Virus record (IMG/VR): IMGVR_UViG_3300050026_000797
Location: 1 to 50,869 of that record
Direction: 5' to 3' (one strand)
DNA: 50,869 nt
Source of the DNA: a virus
Shown: positions 20,621 to 29,086 of the stretch, piece after piece
How positions within the stretch are numbered: position 1 is the stretch's first letter
How the letters are laid out: each line of letters starts with the position of its first letter
Program-made: the position numbers and the translations under genes
Notes under the pieces: model-generated
The model's database searches: none
Told to the model about the DNA's origin: nothing
Seen by the model: only the letters and a program-made list of their open reading frames with translations

Positions 20621-23600
20621 TCAGGAATTGGAGTTGTCTGTCAGTTGGGTAGAACTGCTATCAATCAGAACTCCTCCTGCAAATGGGGTTGCGTTGGCCG
20701 ATCTTACAAGAGTTGAATTGGTAGTAATTGTGGCAGATCCCTTTGAAGTCCATGAGGACTGGCCATTACAAACCACCGTGGAGTTTAAGGAAGCCAGAAC
20801 AACTGGAGTCACATTGGTCACATTGGTCTCTTCACCAAACCCATGATTTTCAAGGGTCAGGTTTGAAGTAAGCTCGATGTCAAAGAAAACAGGGCTGTTT
20901 GGTGTGCCCGTGGCTACTAATTTCAACCCCGAAACTGTCATTGATGTATCGCTGAGGAAGAAGCCCACACCAGTTCCAATCGAAAGAGTGCCGTTACTTA
21001 CATTGACGGAGCAGTCTAAGAATCCCCCGGCCTGCTGGTTATTTGTCCATTTGCAATCCGAGAAATCGACCTGAGAATCAATTCCGTAGACTGCTGGGTT
21101 TCCCGCAGGGAAAGAGTCAAAAGTTACTCCGTTAAACAACACCCGAGAATTGTTAACAATAAAAGCGGATAATGGGGCGTTACTTGGGGTGTAACCCACA
21201 GCCGTGATGGTCATATACCCGGAATCACCAGGGGCTCGTCCAATATAAAGACGACCCTCATCTTGCACCGTGTAGGATAAACCGGCCACACAAGTATTTG
21301 CCACAGGGGAAATTGTTCCGTCTCCAAGGTAAACATCCCTAAGACTGGAGGTGTTAAACAAATTCTGGATGACGAAAGGGGTTCCCGTCTGGACCAAATA
21401 GATGGCACAGGGATGACGGAGAATTGGAGGAAGCGAAGACAGAGCACCATAGATTGTCAACTTAGGTGTCTGAGCGGTTAATCCATCGTTGCCATCGTTG
21501 CCACTAACATTATTGACATAAAGATTGATGGGGGCAACGGTCATGACCCCCCCACTAGAGAGTGAGGACTCTGGGGTGGGGGAGGTAATAGCGAAGCCTA
21601 CGTGGGGTGCAATTTTTGCAAACCCGCGACCCGAGGGGTAAGATAGCTGAATTAGCTTACGCTTCCATCCACCTACCGGTTCAATAAAATCGTTAGTATG
21701 CAGGGGGGTGAAGAAAGTGTGTTCAACGTTATTGAAACGCTTTGCCTCATAGTTGTTATCAAAGTAATTCCCCACGGCCTGATTGGTCAGATCTGAGTCA
21801 TTCCAGGTAGGTTGAGATGGGAGCGTAGTAATAATGGGAAGCTCTCTATTATAAGGATACACATCCTTTAGTCCGACAATTGGGGCAGCCCCGGTTCCAT
21901 TGGTTGTCACCATGGCTGTATCTTCTGAATGAAGGAGTGTGTAAGTGTGGGTCGCATCCCCTTCTCCCTGATAAGGCAGATACTCCATTGCTACGGCCAG
22001 AGCGGAGTCTACACTGAATGAGGGGTTGATGGACCCGGCCATGAAGTAAGGGTATATGGCAACATTTGCTTCGCTGGGGACGGTGACAGTGGTGATGCCA
22101 TTGAAAAATTGTACATCCAGTAAAGGGTAAGCCTTGAACCGCTGGGGGTAGGAAGGGTCATCAGCGACAAAGATGAACTTATTTAGAGTGCTCCCACCCA
22201 CACCAGTTAGGGTTCCATTAGTGGTCCCAAAGATAAGGGAGGTGGAGGCAGTAGAGCCAGAACCAATCAGCGTGGAGCTTAGGAGTTTAATTCTAGGGTC
22301 AAGTGGGAACAGGCTGCTTGCAGAGTTCTGATAGTTGCCAAACAAAACAGTCTCGCTGATAGAGGAAACCGCCTTGACGGCTGAATTATAACTAAGTTGG
22401 GCCGTCTGGTTCAATACCACTGTGAAGACGATGTTTACTGTAGCAGGGACTTGCTGGATCATCACGGTGAAGTTAATTGGATCGACTGCCGTGTAATAAA
22501 TTGAATAACTGACCCCCGAAGCCAAGTCTGTGGCCCCTACGACAAAAATACCGTTGAAGTTGGCATACCCGTTGATACTAGTCCTTGGGATAGTGAATTG
22601 GAGAACACTTAAACTATCATATGTTGTAGGTGTTCCACTTGAAGCGGGCAAGGGGATACTGACCCTGGTTCCGAATACTTTATTGGAATAGAGCGGGTTG
22701 TAAGCATTTAATGTGTTTTTTTGGTTGGTAACTGCTCGGAATGTTGAGTATTCAGATATACCAAAGACCGGAAAGGTCTTGTTAATCTGCCCATCGTAGA
22801 GCGACCCACCCATGATATTGATTGGAATCTGCTGCAATGAGTAGTTGGATCCGGCTGGGTAGAGAACCCCAACCGTCACATACAAATCATTTACCCCCGG
22901 ATCAAAAGCAGTTCCGGACAGATTGCTGTTAAAGGTGGCCGTAGCGGTGCGACCTCCAATCCCAGTAGCGGTTATCTGGCCACTTAAAAGAAGAACTGGA
23001 TTGATGGAGCCGTTGGATTGTGTGACCTGGGCCTGAACCATCAGGTAGGAGATGGTGGCTCCAAGGCGTGTATTTGAACTATCAAGATTGATAGTGATGC
23101 TATCACCTTTGCTCCATCTTACTCCATTGGTTCCAGTGACTTTGTTGTTTATCGAGATTGCTTGAATCGAATAGAAAGTTCTGAGGTCTGCCCCAAAGCC
23201 ATTCATATACCCATCAAATGCCCCCAGATAATCGGTGTTAGGAATAGCCTGGGGGCCGAGAGCGATTGTATAGGGAAGGATGGAACCCATGATGGAGGGG
23301 TCTGCACCGGGAATCTCTCCCCTTCCAATCTTCTGATTGATATTTCCATTCACTAAATCTACGAAACCACTCTGAAGTAGCTTGTCCCAGTCGTAGCCAT
23401 TCAGGCTCACCGATAGCCGAGTGTCCACCACATCTTCTGGGTAAACTGCATCCGCATACTTGTAGTCATAACGACCTGACACACCCGATGCCAGGAGACC
23501 GCTGTTGGCAATCTGAGAACTAGCGCAGCCATTGGGATTCACCGATGGGTCGAACACCCCTAGATTGCGCTGGAAGACCACTGCAAGAGGCATAGCGTAG

Positions 23601-24427
23601 CTGTAGCCATCAAGTGTGGGGATGGGAGGGGCGAAGGATCCGATGCCACTACCGGCCTGCCAGAGGCCAAAGTCACCATTAATTTGACCCATGTTCACGA
23701 ATGGGTAGCCCGCATCCTGACCCACGACAATCTGAGACGGGGGGGTGGATAGCATAGCTTGCCCAAAAACGGCATCTTCAATAGTTCCCAATGAATCCAG
23801 CCCAAACCTACGCTGGGTAAAATCATAACTGAGCGGAACTCGAACGACACGAATGTTCCATTGAATCTGAGCCCGAGAAGTGGTGTTTAATCTCTGAAAG
23901 GGATCCAACACATCATCAGCGATCAAATTGGAGGGGTCGCAATTGATGCATCCCAATGCATAAATCCATCGGGCTCCCGTCACATCTACAAAATACCCTT
24001 GGCCATTACCAGGATCTAAAGCCTGATACCACAACTCTGCAAAGACTACATAGATGGCCGCAGAGTCTGCACCCTCCCCATAGGACCAACTGCTGGGGGC
24101 CGGGAGGACTACCTTATTCATAGTCAGATCTGTGGAACGACAGCCTCCTAGGGTGACGGTCTCACCGTTGAACATTACATCAAAAGCCGGGATGAGAAAC
24201 ACCTGTTCCTGGGCTTCGTTGAAAATATAGGGCTTTGCCTGAAGTGCTCCGGAAAAGACCATATTCTCCGTGAGCAGGTATCTTTTCATATCTTGTAAAT
24301 CCTGGATCAGGTTGATATCCGCATCAGTGATGCGCTTATCATGTTTGCCGACTACCGTTGTAAAACTTCGTCCGCTGGGGTCCAAGGTTCTGCTGGTAGA
24401 TCCTAATGGGTAAATCTTTTGGGACAT
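20621..24427 (-). CDS. Large tail protein with C-terminal beta-helix (tailspike-like) domain
   Basis: 1268 residues from MSQKIYPLGS. This ATG is chosen because AAGGTGG sits 5-6 bases before it; an in-frame start 27 bases upstream lacks this. The N-terminal ~100 residues look like a virion-attachment region (KHDKRITDADINLIQDLQDM). The C-terminal ~290 residues begin YVNNVSGNDGNDGLTAQTPK, the hallmark opening of right-handed beta-helix tailspike/pectate-lyase-like domains, followed by strand-rich rungs with regular asparagines. It probably binds or cuts a surface polysaccharide; no catalytic residue can be assigned. It is divergent from the plus-strand gene 62 bases away. Confidence 0.65.
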   Translation of the reverse strand: MSQKIYPLGSTSRTLDPSGRSFTTVVGKHDKRITDADINLIQDLQDMKRYLLTENMVFSGALQAKPYIFNEAQEQVFLIPAFDVMFNGETVTLGGCRSTDLTMNKVVLPAPSSWSYGEGADSAAIYVVFAELWYQALDPGNGQGYFVDVTGARWIYALGCINCDPSNLIADDVLDPFQRLNTTSRAQIQWNIRVVRVPLSYDFTQRRFGLDSLGTIEDAVFGQAMLSTPPSQIVVGQDAGYPFVNMGQINGDFGLWQAGSGIGSFAPPIPTLDGYSYAMPLAVVFQRNLGVFDPSVNPNGCASSQIANSGLLASGVSGRYDYKYADAVYPEDVVDTRLSVSLNGYDWDKLLQSGFVDLVNGNINQKIGRGEIPGADPSIMGSILPYTIALGPQAIPNTDYLGAFDGYMNGFGADLRTFYSIQAISINNKVTGTNGVRWSKGDSITINLDSSNTRLGATISYLMVQAQVTQSNGSINPVLLLSGQITATGIGGRTATATFNSNLSGTAFDPGVNDLYVTVGVLYPAGSNYSLQQIPINIMGGSLYDGQINKTFPVFGISEYSTFRAVTNQKNTLNAYNPLYSNKVFGTRVSIPLPASSGTPTTYDSLSVLQFTIPRTSINGYANFNGIFVVGATDLASGVSYSIYYTAVDPINFTVMIQQVPATVNIVFTVVLNQTAQLSYNSAVKAVSSISETVLFGNYQNSASSLFPLDPRIKLLSSTLIGSGSTASTSLIFGTTNGTLTGVGGSTLNKFIFVADDPSYPQRFKAYPLLDVQFFNGITTVTVPSEANVAIYPYFMAGSINPSFSVDSALAVAMEYLPYQGEGDATHTYTLLHSEDTAMVTTNGTGAAPIVGLKDVYPYNRELPIITTLPSQPTWNDSDLTNQAVGNYFDNNYEAKRFNNVEHTFFTPLHTNDFIEPVGGWKRKLIQLSYPSGRGFAKIAPHVGFAITSPTPESSLSSGGVMTVAPINLYVNNVSGNDGNDGLTAQTPKLTIYGALSSLPPILRHPCAIYLVQTGTPFVIQNLFNTSSLRDVYLGDGTISPVANTCVAGLSYTVQDEGRLYIGRAPGDSGYMTITAVGYTPSNAPLSAFIVNNSRVLFNGVTFDSFPAGNPAVYGIDSQVDFSDCKWTNNQQAGGFLDCSVNVSNGTLSIGTGVGFFLSDTSMTVSGLKLVATGTPNSPVFFDIELTSNLTLENHGFGEETNVTNVTPVVLASLNSTVVCNGQSSWTSKGSATITTNSTLVRSANATPFAGGVLIDSSSTQLTDNSNS

Positions 24428-24489
24428 GAACGCCACCTTAAAAATCAGCTTCAAGAAAGAACTCTGTATTCCTTTTATGTGGAGAGCAC

Positions 24490-25563
24490 ATGATTACCCA
24501 GCAACTCATCGTAAATCCAGGATTCGAGATTCAAAACAATCCTGATGGCTCATCTCCTTCGGCCTGGATGGTGGAATCCCCCTACATTTTAATGAATCGC
24601 ACCGAAGCCTATTCTGGGCAGTGGTGTGCTTCTCTGTGTGGACATAGCTCAGATAATCAAATTGACACAATTTACCAATCCTTCACTATCCCGGCGAACT
24701 CCACAGCTTCTTTGTCTTTTCTCCTGCAAATAGATGACAGCCTGACACAACCTGACAGCCTGCTCACCCCTTCTTGCAGCCTTACCGTAGAGGTGGAGGA
24801 TCAGTATAGTAGTTACACTACTGTGGCCACTTATAATGTGGGAAGTCCCTTGGTGGGAAAGGGGTGGGCTCAGCAGGGGGCTTACGATCTATCAGTTTTT
24901 GCGGGTCAAACCATCACACTAATCTTCACATCTACTCAGGCACGGTTTAACCAAGGGATGACCTTTAGTATTGATAACGTGTATGTTACCTCAATTTTGA
25001 ATCTTCTCGTATCCTCCTATCCCCCCCTAATATCCAACCTCTCTCAAGATCTTCTGGGAGATATTCAGCTTTATGGGAGTAATGTATACTGCTCCTGTCT
25101 GGTTCCCGCACAAAGCACGGATTTATTCTATAATCCAACATTTGCTGGGGGCCTCACCGGTTATGCGGCGGATGGGTTCAAGTATACATCTGGAGTCCAG
25201 AACCCAACCCTGATAGCCCCTTGGTTCTCTGAAGCTCAGGGTGGGGGTGACCAGATGACCAGAGGTGACACGCAGGGGTTCCCAGCCGCTGCTTTAGTTC
25301 TGGTCACTGATGAGTCCATTGCCATTCTTGATCAAGTTGATAATATGAGCATGTGGATGATATTTAAAAAGGGTAGCAACAACGCCTATTCAGATACTTT
25401 TGGCATCGTAGGGGCTGCGTTTGTCCCCAGCAGTGCTAACTTCAGCTCTGGGGTCTTGTCGGTTACTTTCTCTCCCGCCCCTGGCACGGGCTCCACGGCC
25501 TTGGTGATCCTTAATATAGATTTCGTTAAGGACTACATCTTTATAGACACTGCAACAACTTAA
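24490..25563 (+). CDS. Structural protein with carbohydrate-binding-like N-terminal domain
   Basis: 357 residues. The N-terminal ~165 residues (LIVNPGFEIQNNPDGSSPSA ... AYSGQWCASLCG ... IDTIYQSFTIPANSTASLSF ... FSIDNVYVT) follow the jelly-roll pattern of CBM/galactose-binding domains: an NPGFE start, a YSG...A strand and a DNV(Y/S)(V/L) end. The C-terminal half is unrecognised and has two or three cysteines. GGAG lies 6 bases before the ATG. It is the first gene of a short rightward operon that continues into the lysis genes. A fibre or adhesin role is likely. Confidence 0.65.
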   Translation: MITQQLIVNPGFEIQNNPDGSSPSAWMVESPYILMNRTEAYSGQWCASLCGHSSDNQIDTIYQSFTIPANSTASLSFLLQIDDSLTQPDSLLTPSCSLTVEVEDQYSSYTTVATYNVGSPLVGKGWAQQGAYDLSVFAGQTITLIFTSTQARFNQGMTFSIDNVYVTSILNLLVSSYPPLISNLSQDLLGDIQLYGSNVYCSCLVPAQSTDLFYNPTFAGGLTGYAADGFKYTSGVQNPTLIAPWFSEAQGGGDQMTRGDTQGFPAAALVLVTDESIAILDQVDNMSMWMIFKKGSNNAYSDTFGIVGAAFVPSSANFSSGVLSVTFSPAPGTGSTALVILNIDFVKDYIFIDTATT

Positions 25564-25593
25564 ACTTTCTGTTTCCAGGGTGAGGAGTCTCAA

Positions 25594-26028
25594 ATGAATA
25601 AGTGGTTAAAAAGTTTGTTCAAAGACCTGTTTGCAGATAGTTCAAAAATAGATCCCCAGCGAAGAGCCCAAATTAATAAAATATTGATGTGGGGTGCGGG
25701 TGGACTTTTAGTATGCTTTATCGCGCTAGCTGCCTATGCCTCTCACACTCCGGTTAGTTCAGATAGCGCATGGTGGCAGGCTGTTGTTAGCGCCCGTCTC
25801 ACTCTAGTCAGACTGTTGATGGCCCTTCCCGTTATCGCTCTAGGGTTTCTTTCTGCTGCAACCCTTTTTAACGTGGCAGAAAACTCGCGTTTGGGTAAAA
25901 AATATTTGGAGCCCCAAGATGGGGAGTCAGAAGAAATTAAGAGTAGAAAAATCTCAAATGGTGGAATTTTACTAGCGGCATTGGTGGGTAGCCTCCTCAA
26001 CGCTTTAGTGCAAAGCCTGCTTAAATGA
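25594..26028 (+). CDS. Small three-helix membrane protein, possible holin
   Basis: 144 residues with three hydrophobic segments: about residues 30-50 (WGAGGLLVCFIALAAYAS), 68-92 (LTLVRLLMALPVIALGFLSA) and a C-terminal one (GILLAALVGSLLNALVQSLL). Charged linkers separate them. Its stop overlaps the start of the lytic transglycosylase (ATGA at 26025-26028), the usual order of a phage lysis cassette, so a holin or lysis-accessory role is plausible. No holin family signature is recognised. GAGGAG precedes the start. Confidence 0.6.
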   Translation: MNKWLKSLFKDLFADSSKIDPQRRAQINKILMWGAGGLLVCFIALAAYASHTPVSSDSAWWQAVVSARLTLVRLLMALPVIALGFLSAATLFNVAENSRLGKKYLEPQDGESEEIKSRKISNGGILLAALVGSLLNALVQSLLK

Positions 26029-26501
26029 AATGGCAAGGATTACTTCTGGGTTTGATTCTCCCCCTCCCCTACCAGGGGCAGTTTCAGCAGATAGATGGTA
26101 TCAGATGGGTTGACCGTATCAGCCAGTGTTATCAAGAGTCTGGGTTAAGTCCAAAGGCTGTCAGCAGTTGCGGAGCAAAAGGTATCGCTCAATTTATGCC
26201 AAAGACTGCGAAACAATACCATCTGACTGACCCTACCGATGTTCCAGCGTCTATCCGAGCCAATTCAAAATATATGCTCAGGCTGGAGGCGCAATGCCAT
26301 CAAGATTGGGATGCGGCTCTGTGCTCGTACAATGCCGGATTCGGAAATTATCAGAAGGCAGAGTATTTGGCTGAACAGTTGGGCGGAAACATGACTTGGC
26401 AGCAGACCATGCCCCACGTGATTAAGGATGCCCAACAGCCAATTCAATACGTGGTTTTGATACATAAATGGAAGTCCCAGATTCAAAAACAACTTAATTA
26501 A
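26025..26501 (+). CDS. Lytic transglycosylase (SLT-type), plus-strand copy
   Basis: 158 residues. A short hydrophobic N-terminus (WQGLLLGLILPLP) could be a signal-arrest or secretion signal. The SLT fold follows: catalytic Glu38 in CYQESG, then GAKGIAQFMPKTAK, and a late CSYNAGFGNY motif, all in the family's normal order. It would cleave peptidoglycan glycan strands in the periplasm, for lysis or virion entry. It overlaps the putative holin by ATGA. Its stop codon shares the palindrome TTAATTAA with the stop of the convergent gene at 26498. Confidence 0.9.
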   Translation: MKWQGLLLGLILPLPYQGQFQQIDGIRWVDRISQCYQESGLSPKAVSSCGAKGIAQFMPKTAKQYHLTDPTDVPASIRANSKYMLRLEAQCHQDWDAALCSYNAGFGNYQKAEYLAEQLGGNMTWQQTMPHVIKDAQQPIQYVVLIHKWKSQIQKQLN

Positions 26502-26758
26502 TTCCTTCCAACTTCACTGGCTGGTAAGGACATATCCCCCTCATGAACGATCTGGAGGGGTCCAGGAATCTGAATCACTTCTGGCTCTCCTTTCTCCTGT
26601 GGTGGAGGAGGTAGAATCTCCCTGGAGTTCTTTAGAAGACCCCACACCTGTCCCGCAATCGCCAACTCTTCCGGGTCCAGACCGCCCCCCACATGTTTAT
26701 GGAAAACGAACATTAGGTATTCGTAATGTTCTTTATTCGGAAGAGTGACGATATGCAT
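26498..26758 (-). CDS. Hypothetical protein, 86 aa
   Basis: A soluble protein with a His-containing N-terminus (MHIVTLPNKEHYEYLMFVFH) and a Pro-rich middle (EILPPPPQEKG). The family is not recognised. GGAG lies 8 bases before the ATG, and a GAGTAATAA element sits about 19 bases upstream. It is convergent with the plus-strand transglycosylase and follows the second transglycosylase gene on the minus strand. Confidence 0.65.
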   Translation of the reverse strand: MHIVTLPNKEHYEYLMFVFHKHVGGGLDPEELAIAGQVWGLLKNSREILPPPPQEKGEPEVIQIPGPLQIVHEGDMSLPASEVGRN

Positions 26759-26787
26759 AGGTAAGACTCCTTCTACTTATTACTCGG

Positions 26788-27453
26788 TTACAGTCCCATC
26801 GCTTTATACAGCTTTGCTGCTTCGAGAACGTCTCTGGAGTATGCTGAGGGCTTTACTATCCTAGGTCCCCCCTGATACATAGAAAGTGAGATTTCAAACT
26901 GACCCGGCTTCTCCAGGCCCAGGTCTACGGCCATATCATGATAGTCTGCCAAGGTGCCGATCCCAGCGATGATACTGTTAATTGGGTCCATAAGCGCCTT
27001 CCTCGTTGGATCAATTCGCTCAGTTCTCAAATAGGGCTTTGCGGTAGCGGGCATGACTTGCATAATACCCACGGCCCCGGCTGAACTAGTCATATCGGTC
27101 TTCCAGGTTCCTCCTGTCTCAACATGAATTAAACCGCAGGCAAGGGATAACGGGATTTGCTTGACTGTGACCATGTTCTTCAAAGTTCTAGCGATGAGGA
27201 CTTTGGTCTCCATTGGGAGAGAAAGTTTTTCATCAACAACTTTGAGCAGTATTGCTTCCTGATTATTTTGACTCAGTGCCGCGACCAGTTCCATATGGTC
27301 CTTTTGGGCATTCCGAATCATGGTGTAGACTCCAAACAATCCGGCAATGACGACCAACGCGCTTACCAGCGCAGAGATGATGCTGGCAGGAATGTGGGAA
27401 GTCTTGAGGATTGAGACGGGGACTACTTGGTGAATCGTTGGTTCTTCGCTCAT
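26788..27453 (-). CDS. Membrane-anchored lytic transglycosylase (SLT-type)
   Basis: 221 residues. An N-terminal membrane helix (about residues 21-46) is followed by a helical linker. The SLT domain has catalytic Glu112 in LIHVETGG, then GAVGIMQVMPATAKPYL and SLSMYQGGP in place of the usual Y-N-A/G-G motif. The N-in/C-out topology places the domain in the periplasm. AAGGAG precedes the ATG. It is distinct in sequence from the transglycosylase at 26025; one may serve entry and the other lysis, but the sequence does not decide which. Confidence 0.85.
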   Translation of the reverse strand: MSEEPTIHQVVPVSILKTSHIPASIISALVSALVVIAGLFGVYTMIRNAQKDHMELVAALSQNNQEAILLKVVDEKLSLPMETKVLIARTLKNMVTVKQIPLSLACGLIHVETGGTWKTDMTSSAGAVGIMQVMPATAKPYLRTERIDPTRKALMDPINSIIAGIGTLADYHDMAVDLGLEKPGQFEISLSMYQGGPRIVKPSAYSRDVLEAAKLYKAMGL

Positions 27454-27465
27454 GGTTCTCCTTAA

Positions 27466-27497
27466 TTGGAAAAGAGCAAGGATGCGACCCCTGCTCT
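27466..27497 (-). terminator. Probable intrinsic terminator
   Basis: Read on the minus strand, 27497-27473 forms a 9-bp stem (AGAGCAGGG paired with CCTTGCTCT, one G-U) with a 7-nt loop, followed by TTTT. It lies after the 109-aa gene and before the membrane-anchored transglycosylase. The U-tract is short, so termination may be partial. Confidence 0.4.
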
Positions 27498-27551
27498 AGG
27501 ATTATACTTTGATTTGCGCAGTTTTGGGTAGGATTATTTCACAAAACTATT

Positions 27552-27881
27552 TCAAATCTCCGTAAAGTTGATGTCTGAAACGAGTTGCTTGATCACTTCA
27601 GACATTGCGCTGTTGCGGACTTCATTGTCCACTTTCTGGAGCAGATCGTTCTTTGCAACGTCCACTCGTTTGTCAATCTCCCCGTTTATTTGGTCTTTGA
27701 TACGGGGGTCCACACCGTCATGGAATACGTTCCTCATGAAAAACTCGGATTTGGACTCCGGGCTGAGGTTGTTCCATTCGATTTTATTCATATTTTTGAA
27801 GCTAAGTTGCCCTTCGACGTTGGTCTGGAGCATATTGAGCAAATCATTGTTGAGCAGATCTGATTTTTTGGTAATTTCCAT
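27552..27881 (-). CDS. Hypothetical helical protein, 109 aa
   Basis: Charged, Asn- and Asp-rich, predicted mostly helical, with no cysteine and no membrane segment. The C-terminal half (INGEIDKRVDVAKNDLLQKV) may form a coiled coil. GAGG lies 5 bases before the ATG. The family is not recognised. It sits between the Dps-like gene and a probable terminator. Confidence 0.65.
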   Translation of the reverse strand: MEITKKSDLLNNDLLNMLQTNVEGQLSFKNMNKIEWNNLSPESKSEFFMRNVFHDGVDPRIKDQINGEIDKRVDVAKNDLLQKVDNEVRNSAMSEVIKQLVSDINFTEI

Positions 27882-27913
27882 TGCGGCCTCTTAGAGATGT
27901 TACTGCGTTCTGG

Positions 27914-28642
27914 TCAGTCGCCAAGAACCTCATTGAAGTTCTCCTGCAACCACCGCTGAGCCTCATCCTGCTCAGAGGGGTCTTTAGCTTTTGAGGTTGG
28001 CATGACATTCTCATCGAATGCATAAATGTGCCCAGATGCCGATTTAACTAGAATAGATTTAGCGGTTACAATGGCAGAGAACTCTTTCAACTGGGGCATC
28101 TGAGGGGTCAGCTCCCCCTCTGTTATGAATCTACCAGGACCATCCTTTTTTGAAACTACTGCCTCCTCAGCGACCTCAGTCTCCGAGTTACCCTCGTCCA
28201 ACCGTTTGAACTCCACCAAATGAGCTTCAATCTTCCAGACCCACTTTTCAAGTTCTCGACCAAACTCAATCAACACATCCTTGGTGGTCTCATCGTCTCC
28301 TAGCTGAGGGATGGTGGTGTGGACGATGGTCGCTAACGCATTTCCTGCAACTGCAATACTCTCCAGCAGGAACTTCTCATCTCCTAGGAGTGGGGGACCA
28401 GAGAAGCCCTCTAGCGCACAGGCGGCTCCACCTTGTTGAACGATTCGTTCGGCCAGCGTATCGGCCCAATCGTTCATAAAATCGTAGAAGTCCCCAAACA
28501 GTTCATGCAATGGGAGAAAGCTTGGTCCCTTGACATTCCAATGAGCCTCTCGGCAACGTAGGGCAAGGGTTGTGGCCCCACTTACTAATGGATGGAGTAG
28601 GGTCAGGGCTGCTCCATCGAGATTAATTTTAGCTTGTTTCAT
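27914..28642 (-). CDS. Dps-like ferritin with ~90-residue C-terminal extension
   Basis: 242 residues from the ATG at 28642, which has GGAGG 5 bases upstream. Residues ~10-150 are a Dps/ferritin-like four-helix domain. The inter-subunit ferroxidase residues are in place: His34 in REAHWNVKGPSF, His46 in LHELF, and Asp61/Glu65 in ADTLAERIVQQGG. Dps proteins form 12-subunit shells that oxidise iron with peroxide and often bind DNA. The extension after residue ~150 is acidic and then ordered (SAIVTAKSILVKSASGHIYAF), unlike standard Dps tails. A phage copy may protect DNA or withhold iron; the extension's role is unknown. Confidence 0.85.
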   Translation of the reverse strand: MKQAKINLDGAALTLLHPLVSGATTLALRCREAHWNVKGPSFLPLHELFGDFYDFMNDWADTLAERIVQQGGAACALEGFSGPPLLGDEKFLLESIAVAGNALATIVHTTIPQLGDDETTKDVLIEFGRELEKWVWKIEAHLVEFKRLDEGNSETEVAEEAVVSKKDGPGRFITEGELTPQMPQLKEFSAIVTAKSILVKSASGHIYAFDENVMPTSKAKDPSEQDEAQRWLQENFNEVLGD

Positions 28643-28678
28643 CGTAGCCTCCACTTCTAGAAGTGGAAAGTTGTTTGA

Positions 28679-29086
28679 TTAGACGACCCCAGGCTGATTG
28701 GGCTTCCGGTTAGCCTTTGATTTATCTGCTATCTCTTGAAACTGTTCAGGATGAACTAGTAGTTGTGCCGCATCTTCCCTGACGGTTTCTGAGAAATGGT
28801 GAAAATCTGAGCCGTGCCCTATACTGAGGTGATGCTCTTCCGTGGTCCCCATACACAAGGTTATTAGGTTACTGGGATCTAGCTCTTTTGACGGATCATC
28901 GTTAAATGGTAGACAGTGGTGGCATTGGAGTAGGGTAGTCCCTCCGCAGGCAGCACATTTGGGGTTCTTTTCTAGAAAGTGTTTACGAACCGTAGGCCAT
29001 CTATCACTTCGGGTTGCCGGTTTGGTAAGGGATTCCCTGATAACCGAATGGACGATTCGGGCCAAGTGCAGTATGTGTTTAATCAT
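28679..29086 (-). CDS. HNH endonuclease family protein
   Basis: 135 residues. The core contains Cys44-x2-Cys47, the His56-His57 pair in LQCHHCLPF, Asn73 in SNLITLC, Cys78 and His85-His86, the expected beta-beta-alpha-metal HNH layout with zinc-binding cysteines. Activity on DNA is likely (homing, packaging or restriction-like), but the substrate is unknown. Its ATG shares a base with the stop of the upstream peptidase (TAATG at 29084-29088), so the two are coupled. Confidence 0.8.
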   Translation of the reverse strand: MIKHILHLARIVHSVIRESLTKPATRSDRWPTVRKHFLEKNPKCAACGGTTLLQCHHCLPFNDDPSKELDPSNLITLCMGTTEEHHLSIGHGSDFHHFSETVREDAAQLLVHPEQFQEIADKSKANRKPNQPGVV

